A stretch of DNA of 64,000 nucleotides from an uncultured Polaribacter sp. (GCF_947500975.1 NZ_CANMUE010000003.1:301264-365263), one strand, 5' to 3'; counted from the stretch's first letter, positions 18,787-28,040 are shown. Program-made: numbers and translations. The notes: generated by a model from the sequence alone, not told the origin.

Positions 18787-18789
18787 AAA

Positions 18790-19329
18790 TTAACTCCAAG
18801 GATCTTCATTTTTTTCTAACTGTTTTTGACTTTTCATAATTTTTTTCGATTTTAACTCGTTTTCGCCAATTAATAAAGAAGTATAGATTATAAAAGGAAT
18901 TTTAGCACTTTCATCTTTTAAAAGCAAAAATTTTATTGTGCTTTCAAAATCCTTTTCAGTAAAAGATTCATCAAATTCAGCAATTTTTTTATTGTTTTTA
19001 TAAATTGATTTTTTCTTTTTAAAGTGAATTTTTATTTCATAAATATCATTATCAATTACTAACTTAAAAATTGTATTTCTTCTGTTTTGTGATATTAATA
19101 TAGATTTTTTAACTCCTTTTTCTTGTATATAATACACCATTCTCCATTTCCAAAATTCAAACTTTTTTGTAATTAAACAGCAGTTTTCTTTACTTGAATC
19201 TTGAACTTCTGCACATGTTTTTCCAAACTCCATAAACCAATAAGAGCTGTAAATGGTTTCTTTTTTATCTGGCTCAAAAACAAAAAGTTCGTTATTTTGT
19301 TGTTGTATTCTATATATTTTTTTTGTCAT
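18790..19329 (-). CDS. hypothetical protein downstream of glpQ
   Basis: This 179-residue protein has no recognised domain. It is rich in lysine and aromatic residues, with alternating short beta-like segments (KKIYRIQQQNNELFVFEP, FEFWKWRMVYYIQEKG) and no signal peptide or membrane helix. Its start codon overlaps the glpQ stop by one base (TAATG), so it is translationally coupled to glpQ and may work with it. Function cannot be inferred from sequence. Confidence 0.75.
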   Translation of the reverse strand: MTKKIYRIQQQNNELFVFEPDKKETIYSSYWFMEFGKTCAEVQDSSKENCCLITKKFEFWKWRMVYYIQEKGVKKSILISQNRRNTIFKLVIDNDIYEIKIHFKKKKSIYKNNKKIAEFDESFTEKDFESTIKFLLLKDESAKIPFIIYTSLLIGENELKSKKIMKSQKQLEKNEDPWS

Positions 19330-20234
19330 TATTTTTTATTTAAAAAGGAAACAATCTTATCTGGAAAATCAGTAAAAGCACCATCAACATTTGCTTCAAT
19401 TAAAAGTGTTTGCATCATTTCTTCAAAGGTAGTAAACTCATCTAAAGCATCAGCTCTAAAAGTGTAAGGATGTACTTTTAAGTTTAATTGATGAGCATCT
19501 GTAACTAAAGATGTAAAGGTAAATTTATCAGCACTTTTTTTACCTAAAATTTGTTTGTACCAAGGCCCAATTCCATCTGCATAAGTTGCAAAATGGTTTA
19601 GTTGTTTTGTTTCTTCTGGAAATTCTATTAACTGAACCAAAAATAATTCAGATTTTAAATCAACTCTAATTCGTTCTAATTCTTTAGCATCAAAACATTG
19701 TAAAATACAATTGTCTTTTTTGGTTTTATAACCATAATTAGCAAGAATTTTTAAAACAATTTCAGTTAATTTTTTTCCTTCTTTTTTATGAAATTTGGGT
19801 TCTTTAATTTCTGGATAAATACCAATGTTTTTTCCTGTTGAAAAGTTTAAACCTTGTATCAATTGGAGTTCTTCTTGTAAAGAATGGAGTTTAAAATTTC
19901 CTTTATTTTTAGGAAAACGATTTTTATAAACTTGTTTGCCAGTTTTTGGGTTAAAACGTTCAGTAATATTTAACGTTTTTAATTCATCAAAAGTAAAATC
20001 GATAACATAAAATCGGTTGTCTTTTCTTTTTCTTAAAGGATATTTTTGGGCAACATCAGTTACATCATCCAAATAAATATCATGAATTACAATAGGAATA
20101 TCATCTTTACTTAATACCAAATCTTGCTCAATAAAATCAACATTCATAGCGTGCGCCATTGCTTTTGCTGCAAGAGTATGCTCTGGCAAATATCCAGAAG
20201 CACCCCTGTGTGCAATTACTATTTTTTGCTTCAT
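19329..20234 (-). CDS. glpQ: glycerophosphodiester phosphodiesterase
   Basis: This 301-residue GDPD enzyme hydrolyses glycerophosphodiesters to glycerol-3-phosphate and an alcohol. The catalytic pair is in IAHRGASGYLPEHT (H9, R10), metal ligands E36 and D38 lie in IEQDLVL, and H51-D52 in VIHDIYLDDVTDV. The sequence is of the GlpQ branch, yet no signal peptide precedes the domain, so the enzyme may be cytoplasmic. The second gene of the operon overlaps its stop by one base. Confidence 0.93.
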   Translation of the reverse strand: MKQKIVIAHRGASGYLPEHTLAAKAMAHAMNVDFIEQDLVLSKDDIPIVIHDIYLDDVTDVAQKYPLRKRKDNRFYVIDFTFDELKTLNITERFNPKTGKQVYKNRFPKNKGNFKLHSLQEELQLIQGLNFSTGKNIGIYPEIKEPKFHKKEGKKLTEIVLKILANYGYKTKKDNCILQCFDAKELERIRVDLKSELFLVQLIEFPEETKQLNHFATYADGIGPWYKQILGKKSADKFTFTSLVTDAHQLNLKVHPYTFRADALDEFTTFEEMMQTLLIEANVDGAFTDFPDKIVSFLNKK

Positions 20235-20538
20235 AGTTTGATTTTTATATTAATTGTTTACATCGTTTAGTATAAGAAACGTAGGGCAGGTGATAAGCAC
20301 TATTGTTTCAGTTTATTGCTTAGCTAAATATAAATATTTTGCTTTTATCTTTTCTTCTATAAATACCATATTTTATATTTAGCGGACTTAATAAATATGC
20401 GCAGAACTTTCGGTTTAGCACAAATTCCCTATGTTTTTTATACATTGTTGGCAAACGTTTTGTCACATAAGCTTACTCTCTTAACACTTATTTTTATTGA
20501 GGTCTTTGTTACAAAGTCACATAACCATCACATAAGTT
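20235..20538. other. 304-bp non-coding stretch between glpQ and the AlbA-domain gene
   Basis: No coding frame is seen. It contains the glpQ promoter near 20235-20300, an otherwise featureless stretch, and three TCACATAA octamers at 20463-20470, 20517-20524 and 20528-20535 close to the 3' end of the AlbA-domain gene. Confidence 0.55.
20517..20535. repeat. TCACATAA tandem pair downstream of AlbA-domain gene
   Basis: Two TCACATAA octamers start exactly 11 bases apart (20517 and 20528), with a further single copy at 20463. The pair begins four bases beyond the stop codon of the minus-strand gene. An equivalent pair with the same spacing lies upstream at 22055-22073. Confidence 0.7.
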
Positions 20539-21987
20539 TTATGCCCAAAAAGGTATGTATTTAGAATGCTTTTTAGATTTATTTTCTGGGTCGTAATCTT
20601 TAATTTGACCTGATTTTATAGCCTCAGATATTATTCTTGAAGCCATTGAATAATTTTTTTCTTCAATTCCAAACCTTTCTCTTAATGTATGATTGGTCAT
20701 ATGTTCACCCGAAACATATTTCAAACAAGAATGTAGATAACAAGCTCTAATTTTATCTTCTTTGTCCATTTGCCTTAATGTCTTATGGGCATAAATAATT
20801 ACACGTGTATAATTATCTCCTTCTATAAATTTAGGTGCGGGTAATTGATAGTATTCACATTCAAAAATTACTTTATCTATACCGCTACCTCGTTCTTCGC
20901 AGATATTCACTCTTCTCATAAAATGTGCTAATTTTTCATTCCGAGATTGTGGATTATGGTCAATAAACCTCATTGTGCTTATTAAAGGTTTTCCTGGATT
21001 TGTTATTTCTACTCTATCTTCAAAAATTTCTATCATTGGAGCAGTACCTTTTTCATTAAAATCTTGATGAATGATAGCATTTGCAACTAACTCTCGTATA
21101 GCTAACTCAGGATACATTTTAACTTCTTTTCTGAAAACTTTCCCTATTTCTTCATTGGAAGGTAACTGGTCGTTAATATAATTAACTAAACCCTTAAAAC
21201 CTGAAGCATATCCTTTCTGTCCAAGTTGTTCTTTCTTTGTACGTAGTTTATTTTTACCTTGATAAATAATAACTCTAATAGCTTTTCTTTCAAGATTCTC
21301 AAATTCATCTAATTTTCTTGCAAAAAGTATTGCACATAAATTAGTGATATTATAATTATTTCCTTCTTTAGTAATTAACCTTTCTTGTTGAAGTTTTTCA
21401 AATATAGCGTCTCGGTTTTCAGGAAGAGGAGAGTTTGTTAATTCAAAATATGAAGGATAATCTATTAGTTTCAGGACTTCGTCAGGTTTTAAATTATAAA
21501 CGGCAACTTCTTTTTCAAAACTTTCCTTGGGACTTTTAGTCCAAATAGACCTTTCTTTCTCAGGATAATCATCTAATTTTTTCTTTGAAGAACCAATTCT
21601 AATGTATGGAGTTCCTTTAAACTTGACAGGAGTATTTTGTGTAGCTTTAATTTTTACGATAACTACATTTTGACCGTCAACTTCAAATTCGTGAAAATTG
21701 AAATTTATTCTTGGTTCTAATAAACGTGCGAGCCAAGGTATTAAGTCTTCATTTCCTTTTGCTTTTTGATTTGAAGAAAAAGTAGTTCCTGTTATCCTAT
21801 GGGTTTTATCATCAATTCCGAATACGATATATCCAAATTCTTTATCGTGTACACAAGCTGAATTTGATAAAGCTGAAATATATTCACCTATTTCTGCCCC
21901 GTTACTCACCTTAAATTCAACCCATTCCGTTTCATTCACCAAAGAACGGAGTTCACTTAACAGTATTTTTAATTCATTTTCACTCAT
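20539..21987 (-). CDS. AlbA-domain (Schlafen-like) ATP-binding transcriptional regulator
   Basis: This 482-residue protein has an N-terminal AlbA_2 DNA/RNA-binding domain (about 10-125, including ETEWVEFKVSNGAEIGEYIS), a central ATPase-type fold with LAIRELVANAIIHQDF and ERGSGIDK, and a C-terminal winged-helix-like part. Such proteins are poorly characterised regulators often found in accessory DNA. The ATG at 21987 is chosen over a GTG two codons upstream because that GTG falls inside a TCACATAA repeat. It stands alone, flanked on both sides by these octamers, which are candidate self-binding sites. Confidence 0.88.
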   Translation of the reverse strand: MSENELKILLSELRSLVNETEWVEFKVSNGAEIGEYISALSNSACVHDKEFGYIVFGIDDKTHRITGTTFSSNQKAKGNEDLIPWLARLLEPRINFNFHEFEVDGQNVVIVKIKATQNTPVKFKGTPYIRIGSSKKKLDDYPEKERSIWTKSPKESFEKEVAVYNLKPDEVLKLIDYPSYFELTNSPLPENRDAIFEKLQQERLITKEGNNYNITNLCAILFARKLDEFENLERKAIRVIIYQGKNKLRTKKEQLGQKGYASGFKGLVNYINDQLPSNEEIGKVFRKEVKMYPELAIRELVANAIIHQDFNEKGTAPMIEIFEDRVEITNPGKPLISTMRFIDHNPQSRNEKLAHFMRRVNICEERGSGIDKVIFECEYYQLPAPKFIEGDNYTRVIIYAHKTLRQMDKEDKIRACYLHSCLKYVSGEHMTNHTLRERFGIEEKNYSMASRIISEAIKSGQIKDYDPENKSKKHSKYIPFWA

Positions 21988-21989
21988 AA

Positions 21990-22073
21990 TCACATAAATA
22001 ATAATTTAAAAACTACTGTATTACAGTTGTTTAAGTGTTTGTTTGTTCTTTTAGTCACATAACAGTCACATAA
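21990..22073. promoter_or_regulatory. TCACATAA cluster upstream of AlbA-domain gene
   Basis: Octamers occur at 21990-21997, 22055-22062 and 22066-22073. The last two are 11 bases apart, one helical turn, as in the downstream pair at 20517-20535. The location, 68-86 bp before the start codon plus one copy touching it, fits an autoregulatory operator. The protein-site link is inference. Confidence 0.5.
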
Positions 22074-22196
22074 AACAAATGTAGTAAAATTATTTAATTA
22101 TGAAATTGATTTTTAATGTTTGCCATCTATTTACTATAGAATTAAAAGAATGATTTTCTTTATGCTCTAAGAATATAACTTTTGTAAATTTACAAC

Positions 22197-22433
22197 ATGA
22201 AATTAGCGTTAAAAATAATGTTTGTCATCTTTATTATTTGGATGATTATTGGAGCTTATCTTGTAAATACTGAACACGAAAAAGCTGAAGTTGTAATGGG
22301 TTTAGGTATTTTATATTTGTCTTTTTTATTTATGCCTTTGTTTATTTATTATAGATATAGAGATGGCAAATACAAGAAATATATTATTAATGATGAAAAA
22401 TTAAAGAACGCTTTTAAAGATGTAGGAAAGTAA
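22197..22433 (+). CDS. small two-helix membrane protein, hypothetical
   Basis: This 78-residue protein has two hydrophobic helices (about 4-24 and 35-53) followed by a basic, charged tail (YYRYRDGKYKKYIINDEK). I do not recognise a family. The ATG is preceded by an A/T-rich leader, and the frame ends three bases before the convergent endonuclease-family gene. Confidence 0.65.
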   Translation: MKLALKIMFVIFIIWMIIGAYLVNTEHEKAEVVMGLGILYLSFLFMPLFIYYRYRDGKYKKYIINDEKLKNAFKDVGK

Positions 22434-22436
22434 TTG

Positions 22437-23411
22437 TTACTTCTTTTTTAAAAAAGCATAAACAGGAAAATGATCCGAAAAACCACCTTGATACCAAGGC
22501 CCAATATAAGTTCTAAAAGGGCTTCCTTTTAATTTTCCTTTAAATATTTTTAACCATTTTTTATTAAAAACTTCAGCGTGTTTAAAATATAATTTTCCTT
22601 CGGCTTTTTCTTTAAAATTATTGCTAAAAATTATTTGATCAAATAAATTCCACTTTTTATTATAGGTAGTAGTTCCAGATTTTTCTGGGTCATGTAAACT
22701 TTTCAGTGGATTAAAAAAGTCGTCTTTTACCAAAAAATCATTTACACTTTTACTACTTGGATCATCGTTAAAATCGCCCATTATAATAATTTTTGGATCC
22801 ATTTCAGAAGCTCTAATTTCAGCAATTATATTTCTTACAACTTCAGCAGCAGCAATTCTTTTATGCTCGGTTTTATCTGCTCCTTCTCTTCTAGAAGACC
22901 AATGGTTTACTAAAATATGTACCAGTTCTCCATGTAAATTTCCGCTAACTTTTAAAATATCTCTGGTGTAATCTCTATCACCTTCATCATCTTTTAAAAA
23001 AACAGGATAAGTTTTTGAAGCTAAGAATTCAAAAGCAATTTTACTGTATAAAAGAGCTACATCAATTCCGCGTTCATCAGGAGAATCATGATGTACAAAA
23101 CCATAATGATGTTTTCTTAAATAAGTAGAGTTTGCTAAATCGGAAACAACTTTTGCATTTTCAACTTCCACTAAGCCAACAATAGCAGGTAAATTTTTAG
23201 AACGATTTAATCCTAATTGAGAAATTACTGAACCTAATTTTTTTATTTTTATTTTATAACGTTTATAGGTCCATTTTTTTTTTCCACCTGGTGTAAAATC
23301 ATCATCATGAGTTGTAGGGTCATCAACTGTATCAAACAGATTTTCAACATTATAAAAAGCAATAGTTGTAATGTTTTCTTTTTGTTTTAAAGATGAAATT
23401 GATGGAAACAT
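22437..23411 (-). CDS. endonuclease/exonuclease/phosphatase (EEP) family protein
   Basis: This 324-residue EEP-fold metal-dependent hydrolase carries the usual catalytic stations: FYNVENLFDTVDDP near the N-terminus, IVGLVEVENAK with the metal-binding Glu, DERGIDVALLY, VNHWSSRREG, IIMGDFNDDPSS and the C-terminal GGFSDHFPVY with the Asp-His pair. Members cleave nucleic acids or phosphoesters; the substrate is not evident. No clear signal peptide precedes the domain, although many flavobacterial homologues are exported. It is monocistronic. Confidence 0.9.
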   Translation of the reverse strand: MFPSISSLKQKENITTIAFYNVENLFDTVDDPTTHDDDFTPGGKKKWTYKRYKIKIKKLGSVISQLGLNRSKNLPAIVGLVEVENAKVVSDLANSTYLRKHHYGFVHHDSPDERGIDVALLYSKIAFEFLASKTYPVFLKDDEGDRDYTRDILKVSGNLHGELVHILVNHWSSRREGADKTEHKRIAAAEVVRNIIAEIRASEMDPKIIIMGDFNDDPSSKSVNDFLVKDDFFNPLKSLHDPEKSGTTTYNKKWNLFDQIIFSNNFKEKAEGKLYFKHAEVFNKKWLKIFKGKLKGSPFRTYIGPWYQGGFSDHFPVYAFLKKK

Positions 23412-23517
23412 AAATGTTATTTTAATTGTAAAAATAAGTAAAATAATACCACTATTTAATAACTTAAAATATATGTTTTATTAACTTTAAAACATCTTTT
23501 TTAAATTACTTGTATGC

Positions 23518-23626
23518 TAGTTTTGTAATAACAAAAAAATAAATTATCTATTAAAAAGAAAACTATAAGATTATAAACGTGTAAAATTTGAATTAATTAA
23601 AACCTCAATTTCTATTGAGGTTTTTT
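23518..23626 (+). ncRNA. possible short transcript upstream of hflX (promoter box plus terminator)
   Basis: A TAGTTTTG box (23518-23525) matching TAnnTTTG is followed about 75 bases later by a perfect intrinsic terminator: AAAACCTCAAT/ATTGAGGTTTT around TTCT, then a T-run (23599-23626). No start codon or open frame lies between. The arrangement predicts a roughly 95-nt untranslated RNA. It could instead be an attenuated leader for hflX. No proper -33 box is seen, so confidence is low. Confidence 0.35.
23599..23626 (+). terminator. Rho-independent terminator upstream of hflX
   Basis: Perfect 11-bp stem with a four-base loop followed by six T. No protein-coding gene on the plus strand leads into it, since the nearest upstream gene on that strand ends at 22433. 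Confidence 0.85.
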
Positions 23627-23651
23627 CTATTTATAAAACAAGATTTGTTTG

Positions 23652-23659
23652 TACTTTTG
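23652..23659 (+). promoter_or_regulatory. -7 promoter box of hflX
   Basis: TACTTTTG fits TAnnTTTG and ends six bases before the ATG at 23666. Transcription would begin at or next to the start codon, giving an almost leaderless mRNA. This supports the 23666 start over any ATG inside the preceding terminator. Confidence 0.5.
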
Positions 23660-23665
23660 CGTTGT

Positions 23666-24874
23666 ATGATAGATCAAAAAGAAGCCATTTCAGAAAAAGC
23701 CGTTTTAATTGGTGTTGTAACTCAGCAGCAAGATGAATCTCAATCTCAAGAATATTTAGATGAATTAGAGTTTTTAACAACCACAGCGGGTGGAGTTGCT
23801 GTAAAACGTTTTGTTCAAAAGATGGAAAAACCACATCCTAAAACTTTTTTAGGAACAGGTAAATTAGAAGAAGTTAGAGATTATATTGTGTCTAATCATA
23901 TAGGTACTGCTATTTTTGATGATGAATTATCACCAGGTCAATTAAGAAATGTTGAGAAAATTTTAGATTGCAAAATTTTAGATAGAACCAATTTAATACT
24001 TGATATTTTTGCGCAAAGAGCACAAACAAATTCTGCTAAAACTCAGGTAGAATTGGCACAATGCCAATATCTTTTACCACGTTTAACTCGTCTTTGGACT
24101 CACCTTGATAAACAAAAAGGTGGTATTGGAATGCGTGGACCCGGAGAAACTGAAATTGAAACAGATAGACGTATAATTAATGATAAAATTGTAGTTCTTA
24201 AAAAGAAATTAAAAACCATTGATAAACAAATGGCAACTCAGCGTAAAAACCGTGGAAAAATGGTGAGAGTTGCCTTGGTAGGTTACACAAACGTTGGTAA
24301 ATCTACATTAATGAACGTTATAAGTAAGAGTGATGTTTTTGCTGAAAATAAACTTTTTGCAACTTTAGATACTACTGTTAGAAAAGTTGTCATTAAAAAC
24401 ATACCTTTTTTAATGACAGATACTGTTGGGTTTATTAGAAAATTACCTACACAATTAGTAGAATCGTTTAAATCTACTTTAGATGAAGTTAGAGAAGCAG
24501 ATTTGTTACTGCATGTAGTAGATATTTCTCATCCAAATTTTGAAGATCATATAGCCTCTGTAAACACTATTTTAGATGATATAAAATGTGCAGATAAACC
24601 AACTGTTATGGTTTTTAATAAGATTGATGCTTACAAGCACGAAACTATTGATGAAGACGATTTAGTGACTGAAAAAGGTAAAGAACATTATACTTTACAA
24701 GATTGGCAAAAAACCTGGATGAATGATTATGATGTAGAATCTATTTTTATTTCTGCATTAAATAAAGATAATTTAGAAGATTTTAAAGAGAAAGCTTATG
24801 AAGAAGTAAAGAAAATTCATATTCAACGTTTTCCTTATAATGACTTTTTGTATTATGAATATAAGGAGGAATAA
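23666..24874 (+). CDS. hflX: ribosome-associated GTPase HflX
   Basis: This 402-residue GTPase of the HflX/Obg-related family splits stalled or heat-damaged ribosomes in characterised bacteria. The N-terminal HflX domain includes FLGTGKLEEVRDYI and GGIGMRGPGETEIETDRR. The G domain follows with GYTNVGKST (G1), DTVGFIRKLP (G3) and VFNKIDAY (G4). The ATG at 23666 is chosen because an upstream in-frame ATG at 23615 lies within a terminator hairpin and adds non-conserved residues. The gene is monocistronic. Confidence 0.96.
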   Translation: MIDQKEAISEKAVLIGVVTQQQDESQSQEYLDELEFLTTTAGGVAVKRFVQKMEKPHPKTFLGTGKLEEVRDYIVSNHIGTAIFDDELSPGQLRNVEKILDCKILDRTNLILDIFAQRAQTNSAKTQVELAQCQYLLPRLTRLWTHLDKQKGGIGMRGPGETEIETDRRIINDKIVVLKKKLKTIDKQMATQRKNRGKMVRVALVGYTNVGKSTLMNVISKSDVFAENKLFATLDTTVRKVVIKNIPFLMTDTVGFIRKLPTQLVESFKSTLDEVREADLLLHVVDISHPNFEDHIASVNTILDDIKCADKPTVMVFNKIDAYKHETIDEDDLVTEKGKEHYTLQDWQKTWMNDYDVESIFISALNKDNLEDFKEKAYEEVKKIHIQRFPYNDFLYYEYKEE

Positions 24875-24961
24875 ATATAATAGTTCTCTTGTTTATTTTA
24901 ATCTAGAAGGTTTTAAATTAAAAGAAGGAAGAATTAATTAAGGGGTGTTTTTTTATATATT

Positions 24962-26077
24962 TTAACCCTCTTTTTTATCCTCAATAATTCCCATTCTTTT
25001 AGCTCTGTTTTCCCAAGATTTTCTTGCTAATTGTTGCAGATCTGCTACAGAATCAGATTCGTCCATAATTTCTAAACCTAATAAAGTTTCAATTACATCT
25101 TCTTGAGAAACAATTCCGCTAACAGAACCATATTCATCAACAACTAAAGCAATATGTTCTTTTTCTTTAATTAGTTTATCAAATAAATCAGGAATGGATA
25201 AATCTCTATTTGTAATTAAAATATTACGTTTTATAGAAGCTAATGTTTCATCACCTTTACCATTTATTATAGCTTCTAATAAATTATCTTTTAGAAAATA
25301 ACCCGTAATTTCATCAGGATTTTCTTTAAAAACCGGAATTCTAGAAAAACGTAAGTTTTTATGTTCTTTATAAAAAGCGTCAATAGTTTGGTTTTCATCT
25401 GCAATTTCTAAAACCGTTCTGGGTGTCATTACTGCATTTACTTTTATCTCTTTAAAACTTAATAAATTTTTTATTACTTTACTTTCATTTTCTTGAAAAA
25501 CACCTTCTTTTTCGGCCATGTCTGCCATTACTAAAAAGCCTTCTCTACTTAAAACTGAGCCATGACCCTTACCGCCAATTAATTTTGTTGTTAATTGTAA
25601 TAACCATAAAATACCGGTCCATTTTAATGGAAAAATCATCATTTTTAATGCTTTAGAAGTAAAGTTAGCTAATTGTTTCCAATAGGTTGCACCAATTGTT
25701 TTAGGAATAATTTCTGACGCTACTAATATTAAAATAGTCATTATTGTAGAAACAATTCCAACCATAAAATCTTCAGTAATCTGCAATCCGAAAATAGTTT
25801 TTACTTCTGCACCATAAATTTCTGCATAAGCAACTTTTGCTTGTACACCTACTAAAATGGCACCAACAGTGTGTGCAATTGTATTAATGGTTAAAATAGC
25901 AATTAATGGTTTGTCAACATCTTTTTTTAAGATTTCTAATTCAGTTGCAAAAGCTTCACCTTCACTTTTTTTAAGATTGATAAAGGTTGGTGTAATACTT
26001 AATAAAACGGCTTCTAAAATAGAGCACAAAAAAGAAAAGAAAATAGATACTGTAGCGAAAATTATTAATAATGTCAT
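24962..26077 (-). CDS. CNNM/CorC-like transmembrane protein with CBS domains
   Basis: This 371-residue protein has an N-terminal DUF21 (CNNM) membrane domain with about four helices (1-150, starting MTLLIIFATVSIFFSFLCS and including VASEIIPKTIGATYWKQ) and a CBS pair (about 190-340, with VNAVMTPRTVLEIAD and VVDEYGSVSGIVSQEDVIE). CNNM/CorC proteins transport or sense magnesium and related divalent cations. The C-terminal CorC_HlyC transporter-associated domain of longer homologues is missing; only a short basic tail follows the CBS pair. It is separated from the downstream DUF3078 gene by a terminator. Confidence 0.9.
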   Translation of the reverse strand: MTLLIIFATVSIFFSFLCSILEAVLLSITPTFINLKKSEGEAFATELEILKKDVDKPLIAILTINTIAHTVGAILVGVQAKVAYAEIYGAEVKTIFGLQITEDFMVGIVSTIMTILILVASEIIPKTIGATYWKQLANFTSKALKMMIFPLKWTGILWLLQLTTKLIGGKGHGSVLSREGFLVMADMAEKEGVFQENESKVIKNLLSFKEIKVNAVMTPRTVLEIADENQTIDAFYKEHKNLRFSRIPVFKENPDEITGYFLKDNLLEAIINGKGDETLASIKRNILITNRDLSIPDLFDKLIKEKEHIALVVDEYGSVSGIVSQEDVIETLLGLEIMDESDSVADLQQLARKSWENRAKRMGIIEDKKEG

Positions 26078-26111
26078 TAATAGAAATTTAGATTACAAAA
26101 ATAAGGAAAAT

Positions 26112-26142
26112 AAAAAACCTCAAGAATTTCTTGAGGCTTTTT
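26112..26142. terminator. terminator between DUF3078 gene and CNNM-like gene
   Basis: AGCCTCAAGAA/TTCTTGAGGTT-type stem with an A-run on one side and a T-run on the other. It lies 20 bp beyond the stop of the minus-strand gene 26163-27065 and ends that transcript before the CNNM-like gene. Confidence 0.87.
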
Positions 26143-26162
26143 AAATTTTATTTATTAACTAT

Positions 26163-27065
26163 TTAGAAAGCATAACTTAAACCAAATAAATAATAAGATT
26201 GTAATTTGTTATCTGCATCAGCTAAATCAACACCCTGATAATTAGCAGCTTCTTGTTGGTTTCCTCTTAAACCTAATTCAAAACCTAAACCAATTCCTTT
26301 CCAAATTGTATATCCAAAAGAGTTAGTCCAACTCCAGTTAGATAAATCTCCATCTTTATAACTTTGAAATATAGATAAATTAGACTTTACACTTAAACCA
26401 CCATATTTATTAGTATAATCGGCAACAATTTTTGCACCTAAAGAAGATTCAAAGCTAGTGTCTCCACTACTAAAAACAAAGTTGTAGTTTCCTGGATGCA
26501 TCACAACAACTAAGTTGCTTGTTGGTGTCCAAGTTAAACCAGCACCAAAATCTAAATAACCAGGGTCATTAAAATTATCTATAATAGTTGTTCTGTATTC
26601 TCCTAAAGCAGATAACGCCCATTTTTTATTTAGTCTTTTACCATATAAAGATGAAATTGTAAAAACATCTGTAGCTGCATCAAAACCTTCATCACCAGAA
26701 ACACCTTGTTGGTCTAATTTTACCCAACCTAAATTTATTGTTGCAGAATTTCTCCAGAAAAAATCTTCTTCAATTAAGTTTGCAAATCCGTTTACAGTAA
26801 TACCTATATTTCCTGCCTCAGCTGTAGGGTAGGTTCTAGAAAACCAATTTTTAAAACCAGAAAGGCTAGCACCAATTGTACCAAAAGCACCTTTTTTCCA
26901 ACCAGGAAGCGCATCTATTTTGCCTTGTATTGCGTTTGCTTTTGCTTGTAATTTAGATATTGAATCTTTTTTTGAAGCTAAATCAGCTTTTAATTCATCA
27001 GCAGTTTGTGCATTTACGGTTAAACCTAAAAATGCGAATACCAATACTAATAATACTTTTTTCAT
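26163..27065 (-). CDS. DUF3078 outer-membrane beta-barrel-like protein
   Basis: This 300-residue exported protein has a signal peptide (MKKVLLVLVFAFLGLTVNAQ), a short coiled-coil-prone segment (ELKADLASKKDSISKLQAKA, about 24-43), and then repeated amphipathic beta strands ending in YLFGLSYAF, an outer-membrane barrel-type C-terminal Phe. It matches the DUF3078 family of Bacteroidota outer-membrane proteins of unknown function. A second DUF3078 gene lies 65 bp upstream on the same strand; the pair may be paralogues. Confidence 0.82.
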   Translation of the reverse strand: MKKVLLVLVFAFLGLTVNAQTADELKADLASKKDSISKLQAKANAIQGKIDALPGWKKGAFGTIGASLSGFKNWFSRTYPTAEAGNIGITVNGFANLIEEDFFWRNSATINLGWVKLDQQGVSGDEGFDAATDVFTISSLYGKRLNKKWALSALGEYRTTIIDNFNDPGYLDFGAGLTWTPTSNLVVVMHPGNYNFVFSSGDTSFESSLGAKIVADYTNKYGGLSVKSNLSIFQSYKDGDLSNWSWTNSFGYTIWKGIGLGFELGLRGNQQEAANYQGVDLADADNKLQSYYLFGLSYAF

Positions 27066-27130
27066 TTTTTTTATTTTTTAAACTTTTTAAGGGTGCAAAA
27101 ATACACTTTTCTCATTAGACAATATTATAA

Positions 27131-27997
27131 TTAATAAGTCACTTTTTCATGAAAACTATAATTAACACCTAAACCAAAAAGTTGCCTAAATTGAACTTTA
27201 CTTGAAGAGTTATCATCTATAATAGTATGAAAAGTCATTTGCATTTTAATATGTTTATTTACCTTAAAACGGATGTTTGTTTGATAATCAATATCAAAAT
27301 TTCCAATATTTGCTAGGTAATCTGTATAAATTGTTAAAACATTTTCCATTTCAATATTTTCCATCAAATTAAACTTAAAATACCCGGCTAGATTAAATCC
27401 TAAACTAAACGCTGTGTTTTTTCCTTCATCAACACCAAACTGCCCAGAAAAAGTATTATTTACAAAAGTATATCTAGCAGTAGCAGGAGCAATATTTAGG
27501 TTTAAATTATCAGATTTTTTCCATAACATACCAGGCCCAAAACTTAAATATGCAGGGGCAAAAAAAGTTGAAACTTCTACCTTTGGTTCTACTTTATAAT
27601 TATATCCAGTTGTATATTGAGTTTTAAAGTTGGATATAAATGAGAAAAACCAATAACCTTTAGATTTTAAACCTAAAATAGAGTTTATTTCAAAACGGTC
27701 ATCAGTTTTTCTAAACCCTTTATCGCTTAAATGACTTAAACCATAACCTGTTATTAATCTTGTATCCCAGTTAATACTTTTCTTTTTGTAATTAAAATCG
27801 TAGTTAACATTTAAATTTCCAGCAATAGTATTTTCTCCACCAGAGACCCAATTAGTAAATGAAGATTGATTAAATGTAAAAGCAAACCTGCCATGAATTT
27901 TCCATTTAGGTTCAGGTTTTTCTTCTTTTTTTTGACCAAAAAAAGTTGTTGAAAAAAGTATACTTAATATAAAAATTATTCTTCCCACAAGGTCCAA
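27131..27997 (-). CDS. DUF3078 outer-membrane beta-barrel-like protein, second copy
   Basis: This 288-residue protein has an N-terminal signal (IIFILSILFSTTFFGQ) and alternating beta strands, with the family-typical NQSSFTNWVSGGENTIAGN near residue 43. Like its neighbour it is expected to form an outer-membrane barrel; the function is unknown. It stands between the iron-sulfur accessory cluster (upstream, 43 bp) and the other DUF3078 gene, all on the minus strand, so one long transcript is possible. Confidence 0.85.
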   Translation of the reverse strand: MDLVGRIIFILSILFSTTFFGQKKEEKPEPKWKIHGRFAFTFNQSSFTNWVSGGENTIAGNLNVNYDFNYKKKSINWDTRLITGYGLSHLSDKGFRKTDDRFEINSILGLKSKGYWFFSFISNFKTQYTTGYNYKVEPKVEVSTFFAPAYLSFGPGMLWKKSDNLNLNIAPATARYTFVNNTFSGQFGVDEGKNTAFSLGFNLAGYFKFNLMENIEMENVLTIYTDYLANIGNFDIDYQTNIRFKVNKHIKMQMTFHTIIDDNSSSKVQFRQLFGLGVNYSFHEKVTY

Positions 27998-28040
27998 ACT
28001 TACAAAATCAGATTGTAAAAAAAACTTATAGAAATGTTAA

